The notes under the pieces: generated by a model
Database searches by the model: none
What the model was told of the DNA's origin: nothing
Seen by the model: the letters and a program-made list of their open reading frames with translations, nothing else
Part shown: piece after piece, positions 1 to 9,707 of the stretch
Layout of the letters: each line of letters starts with the position of its first letter
Position numbering within the stretch: position 1 is the first letter of the stretch
Translations under genes and position numbers: made by a program
Assembly: GCA_016718035.1 (NCBI GenBank)
Contig: JADKEK010000006.1
Span: forward strand, 310,001-374,000
From: Bacteroidota bacterium
Lineage (GTDB): Bacteria > Bacteroidota > Bacteroidia > Chitinophagales > BACL12
Reading direction: 5' to 3'
DNA: 64,000 nucleotides

Positions 1-23
1 AATCTATTTTTTACCTTTACAAC

Positions 24-2195
24 ATGAGTAAAATTAAACTTATCGTATTTGTTTGGATATTGGGTTTGGGCAAGCTATTGTTCGCAACCACCATCCAATC
101 ACCCTCAAAAAACCTGACCTTATTAGTTGGTATCGACAATGCTGGAATGGTGCATTATGACCTCATTCATGCTGCAGGAACGGTTGTTCAAAATGCTAAA
201 ATGGGTTTTATACTCAAAGGAAATAATTTGCTCGACCGTGATTTCGAATTGCTAAATGAAAACACTCAAACTGTCGACAATTCCTGGCAACCGGTTTGGG
301 GTGAAGTAAGTTCGATACGCAATAATTATCAGGAATTAATTTATGCCATCCGACAAAAAAACACCGGAATACTCATCAATATTCATTTTCGTTTATTTGA
401 CGACGGACTTGGATTTAGATATGAATTTCCTGTTCAACCTAAATTAAAAGATTTTATTATTGAAGAAGAAGTAACCGAATTTAAATTAAGTGGTAACCAC
501 ACCGCATTTTGGATTCCCGGCGATTATGATACCAATGAATATCCCTATACTAAAAGTAGATTAAGTGAAGTAGATGCGGTAGCTAAATCGGAACAACACC
601 AGGAAATTGCTACCAGAACACCCATCGGAAAAAATTATGTGCAAACGCCGCTTATGCTTAAAACAGATGGCGGATTGTATATCAATATTCACGAAGCTGC
701 GTTAATGAATTATAGCGCTATGCAATTGCGTGTAGATGCGGCTACAAATACCCTGACTGCTGCATTAGTGCCCGATGCTGTTGGAAATAAAGTGTATATG
801 AACACACCTTGTGTAACGCCTTGGCGGACAATAGTGGTAAGCGATAAAGCAACCAATATTTTAGCCTCAAAACTCATTTTAAATTTAAATGCACCTTCTG
901 TAATTGAAGATGTAAGCTGGATTAAACCGGTAAAATATATTGGTATTTGGTGGGACATGCACGTAGGGACTGCCACATGGAATTATTCTGATGAAAATAA
1001 TATCAATTTGGAAACAACCAATTGGCAAAATTTACCTGCAAATGGAAAACATGGCGCAACAACTGAACGCGCAAAATATTGTATCGATTTTGCTGCTGAA
1101 AATGGATTTGATGCGGTATTAATTGAAGGATGGAATGTTGGTTGGGAAGATTGGTTTGGAAAATGGAAAGAAAATGTATTTGATTTTGTAACGCCTTACC
1201 CCGATTTTAATGTTGCGGAATTACAACAATATGCAGCTACTAAAAATGTTAAAATAATAATGCATCATGAAACATCTGCTTCGGTAACTAATTACGAACG
1301 TAGATTGCAGGAAGCCATGGAATTTATGTTAACGTATGGGTATCCTGCAGTTAAAACTGGTTATGTAGGAAGAATAATTCCAAGAGGAGAATATCACGAT
1401 GGACAATGGATGGTAAATCATTACAATTATGTTGCAGCGCAAATGGCAAAAAATAAATTGATGCTCGATGCGCATGAACCTGTTCGCCCAACCGGATTAC
1501 ATCGCACCTATCCGAATTGGTTAGCTTGTGAAGCTGCGCGAGGTAATGAATTTAATGCATGGAGTAAAGGTAATCCGCCTGAACATGAAACCATTTTACC
1601 ATTCACCCGATTAATGGGCGGACCAATGGATTATACGCCAGGTATTTTCCAAATTAAAATGAATTATTATAAACCAAATGCTACCGAACAAGTGCATACC
1701 ACTTTGGCAAAACAATTAGCACTTTATGTAACGATGTATTCGCCATTACAAATGGCGGCAGATTTACCTGAAAATTATTTAAGGTATCCTGATGCATTTC
1801 AGTTTATAAAAGATGTTGCGGTGGATTGGCAGGACACCAAATATTTGGAAGCAGAACCCGGCGATTATATCACTGTTGCAAGAAAGGCGAAAAATAGCAG
1901 TAAATGGTTTGTAGGCGCAATTACAGATGAAAATAAACGCAATGCCACCATCAATTTAAATTTTCTGGATGTCAATAAATTATATATCGCCACAATTTAT
2001 GCAGATGGCGCTACGGCAGACTGGCAAAATAATCCTCAGCAATATCAAATCAAAAAATTCGTGGTTAAGTCGGGGCAAATTATAACTGTCCCTCTGGCAG
2101 CCGGTGGAGGATGTGCCATAAGTCTTGTTCCTGCCGCTGAGGAGGATGTGAATGGTGTTCCACAATATAAAGGGAAATGGGAAACCAATAAATAA
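24..2195 (+). CDS. GH97 family alpha-glucosidase (SusB-like, inverting type)
   Basis: Secreted or periplasmic glycoside hydrolase expected to release glucose from the non-reducing ends of alpha-glucans. The 723-residue product has an N-terminal hydrophobic signal segment (about residues 4-21), a GH97 N-terminal beta-sandwich to about 290, a (beta/alpha)8 catalytic domain and a short C-terminal beta domain, matching the family's usual length. Motifs 'MHHETSAS' (Glu416), 'DAHEPVRPTG' (Glu485) and 'ACEAARGNEFNAW' (Glu503, Glu509) keep the spacing of SusB Glu439, Glu508, Glu526 and Glu532, and Glu172 in 'TNEYPY' fits the SusB calcium ligand Glu194. This glutamate set is typical of the inverting, calcium-dependent branch rather than the retaining alpha-galactosidases. 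No SusC/SusD genes are visible, so it is not in an obvious polysaccharide utilisation locus here. Exact substrate is inferred. Confidence 0.93.
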   Translation: MSKIKLIVFVWILGLGKLLFATTIQSPSKNLTLLVGIDNAGMVHYDLIHAAGTVVQNAKMGFILKGNNLLDRDFELLNENTQTVDNSWQPVWGEVSSIRNNYQELIYAIRQKNTGILINIHFRLFDDGLGFRYEFPVQPKLKDFIIEEEVTEFKLSGNHTAFWIPGDYDTNEYPYTKSRLSEVDAVAKSEQHQEIATRTPIGKNYVQTPLMLKTDGGLYINIHEAALMNYSAMQLRVDAATNTLTAALVPDAVGNKVYMNTPCVTPWRTIVVSDKATNILASKLILNLNAPSVIEDVSWIKPVKYIGIWWDMHVGTATWNYSDENNINLETTNWQNLPANGKHGATTERAKYCIDFAAENGFDAVLIEGWNVGWEDWFGKWKENVFDFVTPYPDFNVAELQQYAATKNVKIIMHHETSASVTNYERRLQEAMEFMLTYGYPAVKTGYVGRIIPRGEYHDGQWMVNHYNYVAAQMAKNKLMLDAHEPVRPTGLHRTYPNWLACEAARGNEFNAWSKGNPPEHETILPFTRLMGGPMDYTPGIFQIKMNYYKPNATEQVHTTLAKQLALYVTMYSPLQMAADLPENYLRYPDAFQFIKDVAVDWQDTKYLEAEPGDYITVARKAKNSSKWFVGAITDENKRNATINLNFLDVNKLYIATIYADGATADWQNNPQQYQIKKFVVKSGQIITVPLAAGGGCAISLVPAAEEDVNGVPQYKGKWETNK

Positions 2196-2223
2196 TTTTA
2201 ATTTTGCAACTTAATTTACAGAT

Positions 2224-2442
2224 ATGGACGAAATAGTAGTTAAAGACAGCAATGGTGCAGTATTACAAGATGGCGATACTGTTATGGTAGTAAAAACGTT
2301 AAAAGTTAAGGGCTCTTCCATCACCATTAAACAAGGTACAATAGTGAAAAAAATACGATTGACCGACGATGAGGAATTAATTGAAGGAAAGGTAGAAGGT
2401 TCGGTAGTGGTGTTGCGTACAGAGTTTCTTAAAAAGAAATAA
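2224..2442 (+). CDS. PhnA-like (YjdM) small protein lacking the zinc ribbon
   Basis: A 72-residue protein matching the C-terminal domain of the PhnA/YjdM family ('VKDSNGAVLQDGDTVMVVK', 'LKVKGSS', 'GTIVKKIRL', 'EFLKKK'). Full-length family members carry an N-terminal zinc ribbon; this one begins directly at the SH3-like beta domain, a common short form in Bacteroidetes. The old name 'alkylphosphonate utilisation protein' does not reflect a proven role, so function is unknown. It lies 28 bp after the GH97 gene. A possible Bacteroidetes -7 element (TAATTTTG, 2199-2206) between the two suggests separate transcription, but no good -33 element was found. A hairpin overlaps its stop codon. Confidence 0.85.
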   Translation: MDEIVVKDSNGAVLQDGDTVMVVKTLKVKGSSITIKQGTIVKKIRLTDDEELIEGKVEGSVVVLRTEFLKKK

Positions 2443-2466
2443 ACCGACTGTTTGGCAATCGGTTTA
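2441..2466. terminator. Hairpin between convergent genes
   Basis: AAACCGA (2441-2447) pairs with TCGGTTT (2459-2465) across an 11-nt loop, directly at the stop codon of the PhnA-like gene and 26 bp before the end of the opposing hydrolase gene. The T-run on either side is weak, so it may serve as a bidirectional terminator of modest strength. Confidence 0.5.
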
Positions 2467-2491
2467 TTAGTTATTAAGTAATTTTTATCGG

Positions 2492-3715
2492 TTATTCTTT
2501 TAATGTTTCGAACCAGATATTGGCAAATATAAAACATGGTTCGGCGCAATCACCATGTGATGCACTTGGTGAAGGCTGATATACAGAAGTGGTAGTTGCA
2601 CCTCTTGCCTCAAAAGCTGCCTGAGCATTTAATGAATTTTGATAATTCACTAATTCATCTGCACCACAGTAATACATAATCATTGGTATAGTTGGTGTCC
2701 AGTCAGTTAAATCATTATCTTTTAAAGCAACTCTGAAAGGGTTATTCGCATTATTGATAAAATCGTCCAACACTTCCGGTTTGATGATATTTTTAGGAAT
2801 AGATGGCATAACAGCATCCACTTCCCATCCTTCGTGGTTGCCATCAAATAATGGTGGTAATAAAGTATCATATGGTGACGCTAAATAATCGGAAGGGCTC
2901 TCATACATCTGATAAACTTCATTATACGCAAACATTAAATAAGGTAAATAAAACGGAGCGCCATAAGGCTGATCGGCAATTACAAAATCGGTTTGGGCAC
3001 CATCCATATCATAAGGACCACTCATTGGTGCACTTGCGGTTATGGTAAATTCTCCAACATGATTTTCTTGAATTTCTTTTGTGGTAGCCATCGCAGCATG
3101 TCCGCCTTGCGAATATCCGAATATAAATAATTGTTGATTTAATTCAGTTGATTTAGATGCAGCTAAGGTTTGTGCAGCACGCAATAAATCGATACTGGCA
3201 GTAGCTTCCGTTTTTGCGTGGCAATATAAATGTCTGCCAGGTGAATCACCCATGCCAATATAATCGGGTAAACACATTACATATCCTGCACAGCCGAATA
3301 AAATACCTAATACCAGTTCATCGCTTTCATAACTTGGCACATCATATCTATTCATTACAGTACCGTGAGCATAATTACACAATGGGAATGCAACATCTGC
3401 ACTTTTCGGTAAAACAATAGCACCAGAAGCCTGAGTTTCGTTATTAAATGCATCTACTGTTTTATAAACGATGCGATAAATATCTATCGGATAATCATTC
3501 GGATAAGTAAGTAAATCGGGATCGTACGCAGCAAGTGCAGAATCTGTTTGTGCAATCGTCCAGCTGTGTAATAATTCAATACTGATGATTTCACCCCGAA
3601 AATCAAAATCCAGTTCTTTCGGTTCTGTAATTAGTCCGTTTTTACAACCGGATACAAAAATGCTGGTAATTAACAATAACAAAGAAAAACTTAGGTGTAA
3701 TTTCGGATTGGGCAT
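2492..3715 (-). CDS. Secreted lipoprotein alpha/beta hydrolase
   Basis: A 407-residue lipoprotein: hydrophobic leader followed by the lipobox 'FVSGC' near residue 24, so it should be lipid-anchored in the outer or inner membrane. The nucleophile elbow 'GYSQGG' puts the catalytic serine at about Ser202; 'GADE' (Asp353) and 'SHGDC' (His387) complete a plausible Ser-Asp-His triad. The fold resembles prolyl-oligopeptidase-like or secretory-lipase esterases. It stands alone between a hairpin and a divergent-length gap, in opposite orientation to its left neighbour. Substrate cannot be deduced; an ester or peptide hydrolase are both possible. Confidence 0.8.
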   Translation of the reverse strand: MPNPKLHLSFSLLLLITSIFVSGCKNGLITEPKELDFDFRGEIISIELLHSWTIAQTDSALAAYDPDLLTYPNDYPIDIYRIVYKTVDAFNNETQASGAIVLPKSADVAFPLCNYAHGTVMNRYDVPSYESDELVLGILFGCAGYVMCLPDYIGMGDSPGRHLYCHAKTEATASIDLLRAAQTLAASKSTELNQQLFIFGYSQGGHAAMATTKEIQENHVGEFTITASAPMSGPYDMDGAQTDFVIADQPYGAPFYLPYLMFAYNEVYQMYESPSDYLASPYDTLLPPLFDGNHEGWEVDAVMPSIPKNIIKPEVLDDFINNANNPFRVALKDNDLTDWTPTIPMIMYYCGADELVNYQNSLNAQAAFEARGATTTSVYQPSPSASHGDCAEPCFIFANIWFETLKE

Positions 3716-3788
3716 GTGGTAATGTTTAGATAAAGATACTCAATTGTGACAATATGCTCAGAAAGGAAAAATATATTACGCTAATATA

Positions 3789-3818
3789 AAAAAGGCACTC
3801 AAAATTTGAATGCCTTTA
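3789..3818 (-). terminator. Rho-independent terminator downstream of the 3825 gene
   Basis: On the minus strand AAAGGCATTCAAA pairs with TTTGAGTGCCTTT (one mismatch) and is followed by a T-rich run. It lies just past the stop codon of the minus-strand T9SS-tailed gene and shields the hydrolase gene from read-through. Confidence 0.7.
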
Positions 3819-3824
3819 AATAGG

Positions 3825-5192
3825 TTATTGTTTGATAAATTGCTCTTGCACCCAATGCTGATTACCCGATAAAGGGTCATCAACCAATACACGTAATGTA
3901 AACATACCGGTTGGCAAGGTGGCAACGTCTATGGCAATATTGTTATATGCAACGCCATCGGCACTTTCGCTGTGAACTAAAGCACCAATATTATTATAAA
4001 CTTCAATTGTATACACATTACCTTTTGCATCGTGTCTGTAAAAATTAATTGTTTCACTTGCAGGGTTTGGATACAACATGATTCCTTCTTCATTAATATG
4101 TAATGTTTCAGGTATGGTTCTTAAACTGGTGTCTGCATATAATGTGCAATTTGCCCAGGCAACACCATCTTTCACATAATTTTTCGCGAAATCAGAATTC
4201 ACCATATGGGTTAATAATTTTCTGGCTTCAATATCATACATCGAATCAATTAAATGGTAACCATCTTCAGGGTTAAAAACGCTGCAAGTATATTGCACAC
4301 CATCTGTTGCACGTGGTGTTTCTCCATCTACCCAAAAATATGGACCCCAGGTAATAAAGGGAGCTTTAACACCAGCGCCATAATATTTTAAAGCAGGGTC
4401 AGCATTAATTTGACGCTCAATTAACCACTTAATTGAAAAATTATTCCAGTAAGATGAAGGTTCTGAAATAGCAGGATATTGTTCCAATAATGTATCTGCA
4501 AATCCGCCGTAATGACGACCGCTCAAATACATAATTTTCATATTGGGAAAATAATCCATCAGGATATGTAAATAAGTAATTAAATCTTCAGCAACCTGCT
4601 CAGGAGTTTCAGGAAATGTTTGAGGCGGAGCAAGCGAATCATATTTATCGTTAAAGTACATCCAGCCAACTTGCACTTGTTCAGTGGTATAGCCTTTTTC
4701 AATAACTTTTTCGACAATAGTTTCCCAATAAGTGTCAGCGCCATCTCCAATAGCTACTTGTAATCCTTTGCCGCCAATACATAAATTCATGGCATCGAAA
4801 CAAGGATTAGTATGGTAGTCATTGTCTAGGGTGTCGCGCACAATTTGGACAAATTTATTCATTATTTGTCCGGGCAACGACGGTCCATATCCTGCCATAA
4901 GGACTACACCATTATCGTAATTAATGTTGCCGGCACCGTCTAAAGGTTTGAGGTTTTTAGCATAGGTTTTCCCTTTTTTGTAATGCGTAGACAATGGGTC
5001 TTCCGAATTACTGCCAAAAGGGTACAATCCGCCTTGAAAACCTTCATAAGTACTGGTTCCCAAGTCATTTAACGGAATTAAACCTGTTGAGTCGCTTGAA
5101 CAAATTACGCCTTGTGCGTGTAGGGTCTGATATGCATTGCTAAGCAGCAATAGCATGGCCAATAGTATTGGCAGTTTGTGTTTTGTGTGCAT
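3825..5192 (-). CDS. Secreted protein with T9SS type A sorting domain, paralog A
   Basis: 455 residues: signal peptide ('LLAMLLLLSNAYQTLHAQG'), a central domain of about 340 residues, and a C-terminal T9SS sorting domain starting near 'MLYPNPASETINFY' and ending 'QEQFIKQ'. It should be exported by the type IX system and then attached to the surface or released. The central domain has conserved blocks shared with the next gene ('GPSLPG', 'VGWMYFNDKYD', 'LSGRHYGGFADT', 'APFITWGPYFW', 'EDGYHLIDS'). The final D-G-Y-H block and an 'SGRHYGGF' block recall SGNH-type hydrolases, but no clear GDS serine motif is visible, so an enzymatic role is not claimed. Tandem duplicate of 5326-6681. Confidence 0.8.
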   Translation of the reverse strand: MHTKHKLPILLAMLLLLSNAYQTLHAQGVICSSDSTGLIPLNDLGTSTYEGFQGGLYPFGSNSEDPLSTHYKKGKTYAKNLKPLDGAGNINYDNGVVLMAGYGPSLPGQIMNKFVQIVRDTLDNDYHTNPCFDAMNLCIGGKGLQVAIGDGADTYWETIVEKVIEKGYTTEQVQVGWMYFNDKYDSLAPPQTFPETPEQVAEDLITYLHILMDYFPNMKIMYLSGRHYGGFADTLLEQYPAISEPSSYWNNFSIKWLIERQINADPALKYYGAGVKAPFITWGPYFWVDGETPRATDGVQYTCSVFNPEDGYHLIDSMYDIEARKLLTHMVNSDFAKNYVKDGVAWANCTLYADTSLRTIPETLHINEEGIMLYPNPASETINFYRHDAKGNVYTIEVYNNIGALVHSESADGVAYNNIAIDVATLPTGMFTLRVLVDDPLSGNQHWVQEQFIKQ

Positions 5193-5287
5193 GTGATAGG
5201 TCTTGTGGATATAATAAAGATAACAGTTTTATTTAAAATATAAAAATGCCTGACAGTCTGTTAACCGCAAAAAAAGAGGAGAGTAAT

Positions 5288-5313
5288 AAAAACCCGGTAC
5301 TTTGAGCACCGGG
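5288..5313 (-). terminator. Rho-independent terminator downstream of the 5326 gene
   Basis: Minus strand: CCCGGT pairs with ACCGGG around a 9-nt loop and is followed by TTTTTATT. Placed 13 bp after the stop codon of the upstream paralog, indicating that the two tandem paralogs are transcribed separately. Confidence 0.75.
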
Positions 5314-5325
5314 GCGATAAACAGG

Positions 5326-6681
5326 TTATTGCTTAATAAATTGCTGCTGATACCACTTCAAAGTTCCTGTTGCCGAATCATCCATAGCAACACGTAAAAA
5401 ATACATACCACTATTCAAATCAGCAATATCGATTGCTAAATTATTGCTTGTCACACCATCACCTGATTCCTGATAAATCAATTGACCGAGGTGATTATAA
5501 ATTTCGACTGCATATAAATTACCTGACCCATTGTGGCGATAAACATAAATGTTTTCTGTCGCAGGGTTAGGATATAATGTAATACCAATTGGATTTATAT
5601 CAACAATATCTGGTTGTGTTCTGTGAATGGAGTCCAGATAAGGAACGCAACTAGACCATGAATCTCCATCGCGCACATAAAACCTTGAAAAATCTGAATT
5701 GTATATGTGTTGCATTAAAAATCGCGCATCACGCACATTTGTTGAGTCAGTTAAATGGTAACCATCAGTTGTGCTGAAATCAGAACATTGATACAAGCGG
5801 TGATCATCGCTGCGTTCAATACTTTCGTCTGTCCACAAATATGGCCCCCAGGTAATAAACGGTGCTTTGATATTTGCACCAAAATATTTCAAATCAGGTG
5901 TTCCAATAATTTGTCGTTCGATAACCCATTTTACGGCAAAATTATTCCAATAAGATGATGGCTCGCTAATGGCAGGATATTGTTCTAAAGTAGTATCTGC
6001 AAATCCACCAAAATGTCTTCCACTGATGAACATAATTTTCATATTGGGAAAATGTGTCATCATCATATGCAGATAAGTGGTTAAATCATCGGCAATTTGA
6101 TTAGGTGTTTCTGGAAATGACATAGTACCTGTTGTATCATACTTGTCGTTAAAATACATCCAACCCACTTGTAATTGTTCCGCTGTATAACCTTTTTCCT
6201 CAATTTTCATTAACATGTTATTCCAGTATTTCACCGAATCAGCCCCAATCGCATAGTCTAATCCTTTGCCACCGGCAGCCATGTTAATTCCATCAAAACA
6301 AATATTGGTTTTAAATTCTGTATCAGTTGTATCGCGAACAATAGGGACAAATTCATCGAGAATATGACCCGGAATAGATGGACCAAATCCGCCCATTAAA
6401 ACTACACCCCGTTCATAACTAATATTGCCTAAACTATCTAAAGGTTTGAGGTTTTTAGCAAAATTTCGGCCTTTTTTATAATGCTGAGATGCAGGGAGTT
6501 CAATATTGGAACCACCGGGAAATAAACCTCCCTGGTAACCTAAATAATAACCTGAACCTAAATCAGTAAGTGGAATAAGACCAAGTGAGTCGTTGTCGCA
6601 GTTGGGGGTTTGACTGTCGACAGGTTTTGTTACCAGCAGGCATAAAGCTAGCGCTAACAAAAAGCTTGTTGTTTGTTTCAT
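5326..6681 (-). CDS. Secreted protein with T9SS type A sorting domain, paralog B
   Basis: Paralog of the 3825-5192 gene. The start at 6681 is preferred because translation from there begins with a normal signal peptide ('MKQTTSFLLALALCLLVTK'); an ATG 33 bp further up would add a polar stretch in front of it. The mature part shares the blocks 'VGWMYFNDKYD', 'SGRHFGGFADTTLEQYPAIS', 'APFITWGPYLW' and 'TDGYHLTDS' with its neighbour, and the C-terminus ('TLYPNPATENIYVY' to 'QQQFIKQ') is a T9SS sorting domain. Enzymatic activity is unknown. The two copies have separate hairpin terminators and strong similarity along their whole length, so they arose by tandem duplication. Confidence 0.8.
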   Translation of the reverse strand: MKQTTSFLLALALCLLVTKPVDSQTPNCDNDSLGLIPLTDLGSGYYLGYQGGLFPGGSNIELPASQHYKKGRNFAKNLKPLDSLGNISYERGVVLMGGFGPSIPGHILDEFVPIVRDTTDTEFKTNICFDGINMAAGGKGLDYAIGADSVKYWNNMLMKIEEKGYTAEQLQVGWMYFNDKYDTTGTMSFPETPNQIADDLTTYLHMMMTHFPNMKIMFISGRHFGGFADTTLEQYPAISEPSSYWNNFAVKWVIERQIIGTPDLKYFGANIKAPFITWGPYLWTDESIERSDDHRLYQCSDFSTTDGYHLTDSTNVRDARFLMQHIYNSDFSRFYVRDGDSWSSCVPYLDSIHRTQPDIVDINPIGITLYPNPATENIYVYRHNGSGNLYAVEIYNHLGQLIYQESGDGVTSNNLAIDIADLNSGMYFLRVAMDDSATGTLKWYQQQFIKQ

Positions 6682-6860
6682 TGTGTGTATGTTTTCAAAA
6701 CTAAGTTCATGCAAATCTAAGCATATGAAATAGATATTAGGTAAATGTAAATGTTAATACCGGCCATCAATTCGTTAGACAAAAAGGCTCATCAGGAATA
6801 ATTGCACAGTCAATATGTCGCATTTGCTAAGCTAATCAGGTCAAAATGGCGTAAAAATCG

Positions 6861-6875
6861 TTGATTTTCAATCAA
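6861..6875. promoter_or_regulatory. Inverted repeat upstream of clpB
   Basis: TTGATT-TTC-AATCAA, a perfect 6-bp dyad about 105 bp before the clpB start. It could be an operator or part of the heat-shock promoter region. It does not resemble the CIRCE element. Function is inferred from position only. Confidence 0.25.
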
Positions 6876-6981
6876 GTATGTTTTTTGACATAGTATTTCA
6901 TGCAAGGCAATCGTGTTGAATGAATAGGGTGTATAAGTAAGGAATTTTGCCTGAGATTATCTCTTTTAAAAAACAAACCAT

Positions 6982-9585
6982 ATGAATCTGAAACAATTTA
7001 CAATCAAATCGCAGGAAGTGATTCAGCAGGCTCAGCAATTGGCCATGCAATTGGATCATCAACAAATAAGCAATGAACATATTATGAAATCGCTGTTGAG
7101 TGGCGATGATGAAGTAATTGGGTATTTATTGAAAAAACTCAATGTGAACGTTCAATATGTGCAACAAAAAGTTGATGAGTTAGTAGATAACCTGCCTAAA
7201 ATGCCTGGTAAAGGCGGAGAATTTATTTCCCGGGATGCCAATTTAACCATTGCTAAAAGTCAAACCTTTTTAAAAGAATTTGGCGATGAGTTTGTATCGG
7301 TTGAACACCTCTTATTGGGATTATTAACAGTAAATGATGCCGTAAGTAAATTATTAAAATCGCAAGGCGTTACCGAAAAAGATTTAAAAGCTGCAATTAA
7401 AGAATTGCGCAAAGGTTCCACCATGAATTCTCAAAGCGGAGAAAATCAGGTGAACGCTTTAAATAAATATGCAATTAATTTAAACGACAGAGCAAAAAGT
7501 GGAAAATTAGACCCTGTAATTGGTCGCGATGAAGAAATTCGACGTGTATTGCATATTCTTTCCCGACGCACAAAAAATAATCCCATTTTAGTCGGCGACC
7601 CTGGTGTGGGAAAAACAGCAATTGCTGAAGGTATTGCTCACAGAATTGTAAATAGTGACGTGCCTGAAAATTTGAAATCGAAAATTATATATTCGCTCGA
7701 TATGGGTTCTTTAATTGCCGGCGCTAAATACAAAGGCGAATTTGAAGAGCGATTAAAAGCAGTTATTAAAGAAGTAATTCAAAGTGAAGGACAAATCATT
7801 TTATTTATTGATGAAATTCATACTTTAGTTGGAGCCGGCGGCGGTGGAGAAGGTGCTATGGATGCAGCTAATATTTTAAAACCTGCATTAGCACGCGGTG
7901 AATTACGTGCCATTGGTGCAACTACATTAAATGAATACCAAAAATATTTTGAAAAAGATAAAGCACTGGAACGTCGCTTCCAAAAAGTAATGGTGGACGA
8001 ACCAAGTTGGGAAGATGCGATTTCTATTTTGCGCGGATTAAAAGAGCGTTACGAAAATCACCATAAAGTGCGCATTAAAGATGAAGCCATTATTGCCAGT
8101 GTTGAATTAAGTTCACGTTATATTGCCGATAGGAAATTACCGGATAAAGCCATCGATTTAATAGACGAAGCTGCTGCAAAAATGCGTTTAGAAATGGATT
8201 CAGTTCCTGAAGCGTTAGATGAAATTGAACGCCGTATTCGTCAGCTGGAAATTGAGCGTGAAGCGATCAAAAGAGAAAAGGATGAAAAAAAGGTTGAGGA
8301 GCTAAGTAAAGATATTGCTGAATTGTCGGAGGAAAGAAATGCTATCAAAGCAAAATGGCAACAGGAAAAAGATATTGTAGATAAAATTCAGCAATCAAAA
8401 GGCGAAATAGAACAATATAAATTACAAGCCGAACAAGCAGAACGCGAAGGTGATTATGGTCGTGTTGCAGAATTGCGTTATGGAAAAATAAAAGAGGCAG
8501 AAAATAATGTATTAACCTTTGAAACAGAATTAAAAAAATTAGACGCAGGAAAACGTTTAATGAAAGAAGAAGTTGATGCTGAAGATATTGCCGAAATTGT
8601 CGCTAAATGGACGGGTATTCCTGTCGCTAAAATGTTGGAAAGTGATAGAATGAAATTGTTGCGACTGGAAGATGAATTACACAATAGAGTAGTAGGGCAG
8701 GACGAAGCCATTGTTGCGGTTGCAGATGCCATTCGCAGAAGCAGAGCGGGATTGCAAGACCCCAAAAAACCAATTGGTTCATTTATTTTTCTGGGAACAA
8801 CCGGTGTTGGAAAAACAGAATTAGCAAAAGCAATTTCTGCTTATTTATTTAACGACGATCAGGCGATGACAAGAATTGATATGAGTGAATATCAGGAACG
8901 TCACGCAGTGTCGCGATTAATTGGTGCGCCTCCGGGATATGTTGGTTACGATGAAGGCGGGCAACTGACAGAAGCGGTGAGAAGAAAACCGTATTCAGTT
9001 ATTTTATTGGATGAAATTGAAAAAGCACATCCCGATGTATTTAATATTTTATTGCAGGTATTAGATGATGGAAGATTAACCGATAATAAAGGCAGAACCG
9101 TTGATTTTAAGAATACTATTATTATCATGACAAGTAATATTGGTTCACATATTATTCAAGAGCGATTTGAAGGGGTAACAGAAAATAATTTATTAGCAAC
9201 AACTGAAACTACTAAAATTGAGGTAATGGAAATGTTGCGTAAAACAATCAGGCCTGAATTCCTGAATCGTATTGATGAAATCATTATGTTCAAACCACTG
9301 TTGCGAAATGAAATTCGCGGAATTGTAAAAATACAGTTAGCCTCATTAGCGACTATGCTGGAAGAACGTTCAATCAAAATAACATTTACAGAATCACTTA
9401 TCGATTGGTTAGCCAACGAAGGATTTGACCCTCAATTTGGTGCAAGACCTTTAAAAAGGGTTATTCAAAAGGAAATTGTGAATGCCTTGTCGAAAAAAAT
9501 ATTGGCGAGTGAGGTGGTTACTGATGATGTTATTCGGGTTGATGTGATAAATGATGTGGTGGTGTTTGAAAATACACGTGGATAA
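6982..9585 (+). CDS. clpB: ClpB protein disaggregase (Hsp100)
   Basis: 867-residue hexameric AAA+ chaperone that extracts polypeptides from aggregates together with DnaK/DnaJ/GrpE in the cytosol. Domain order is standard: Clp N-domain repeats (1-145), AAA1 with Walker A 'GDPGVGKTA' (about 205-212) and Walker B 'ILFIDEIH', the long coiled-coil middle domain (about 405-525), AAA2 with Walker A 'GTTGVGKTE' (605-612) and Walker B 'VILLDEIEKAHPD', arginine fingers and the C-terminal 'GARPLKRVIQ' block. Length and motif positions agree with E. coli ClpB. There is no ClpP-binding IGF/L loop of the ClpA/C type. Stand-alone gene; a dyad at 6861-6875 may be regulatory. Confidence 0.98.
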   Translation: MNLKQFTIKSQEVIQQAQQLAMQLDHQQISNEHIMKSLLSGDDEVIGYLLKKLNVNVQYVQQKVDELVDNLPKMPGKGGEFISRDANLTIAKSQTFLKEFGDEFVSVEHLLLGLLTVNDAVSKLLKSQGVTEKDLKAAIKELRKGSTMNSQSGENQVNALNKYAINLNDRAKSGKLDPVIGRDEEIRRVLHILSRRTKNNPILVGDPGVGKTAIAEGIAHRIVNSDVPENLKSKIIYSLDMGSLIAGAKYKGEFEERLKAVIKEVIQSEGQIILFIDEIHTLVGAGGGGEGAMDAANILKPALARGELRAIGATTLNEYQKYFEKDKALERRFQKVMVDEPSWEDAISILRGLKERYENHHKVRIKDEAIIASVELSSRYIADRKLPDKAIDLIDEAAAKMRLEMDSVPEALDEIERRIRQLEIEREAIKREKDEKKVEELSKDIAELSEERNAIKAKWQQEKDIVDKIQQSKGEIEQYKLQAEQAEREGDYGRVAELRYGKIKEAENNVLTFETELKKLDAGKRLMKEEVDAEDIAEIVAKWTGIPVAKMLESDRMKLLRLEDELHNRVVGQDEAIVAVADAIRRSRAGLQDPKKPIGSFIFLGTTGVGKTELAKAISAYLFNDDQAMTRIDMSEYQERHAVSRLIGAPPGYVGYDEGGQLTEAVRRKPYSVILLDEIEKAHPDVFNILLQVLDDGRLTDNKGRTVDFKNTIIIMTSNIGSHIIQERFEGVTENNLLATTETTKIEVMEMLRKTIRPEFLNRIDEIIMFKPLLRNEIRGIVKIQLASLATMLEERSIKITFTESLIDWLANEGFDPQFGARPLKRVIQKEIVNALSKKILASEVVTDDVIRVDVINDVVVFENTRG

Positions 9586-9707
9586 TGTAAGGTGGTTCAC
9601 GCGGAGAAGAGGAGAGGGCGGAAGAGTTGGATGGATGGAGGTTTTTTTGGGGAAGTGTGCAATAAATTTTGTATTTTTCGTTCACTTTGAAATTTAACTC
9701 CAAATAT

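Noticed and set aside
6720..6981. CIRCE (HrcA) operator upstream of clpB
   Set aside because: No TTAGCACTC-N9-GAGTGCTAA-like sequence is seen; only a short TTGATT dyad.
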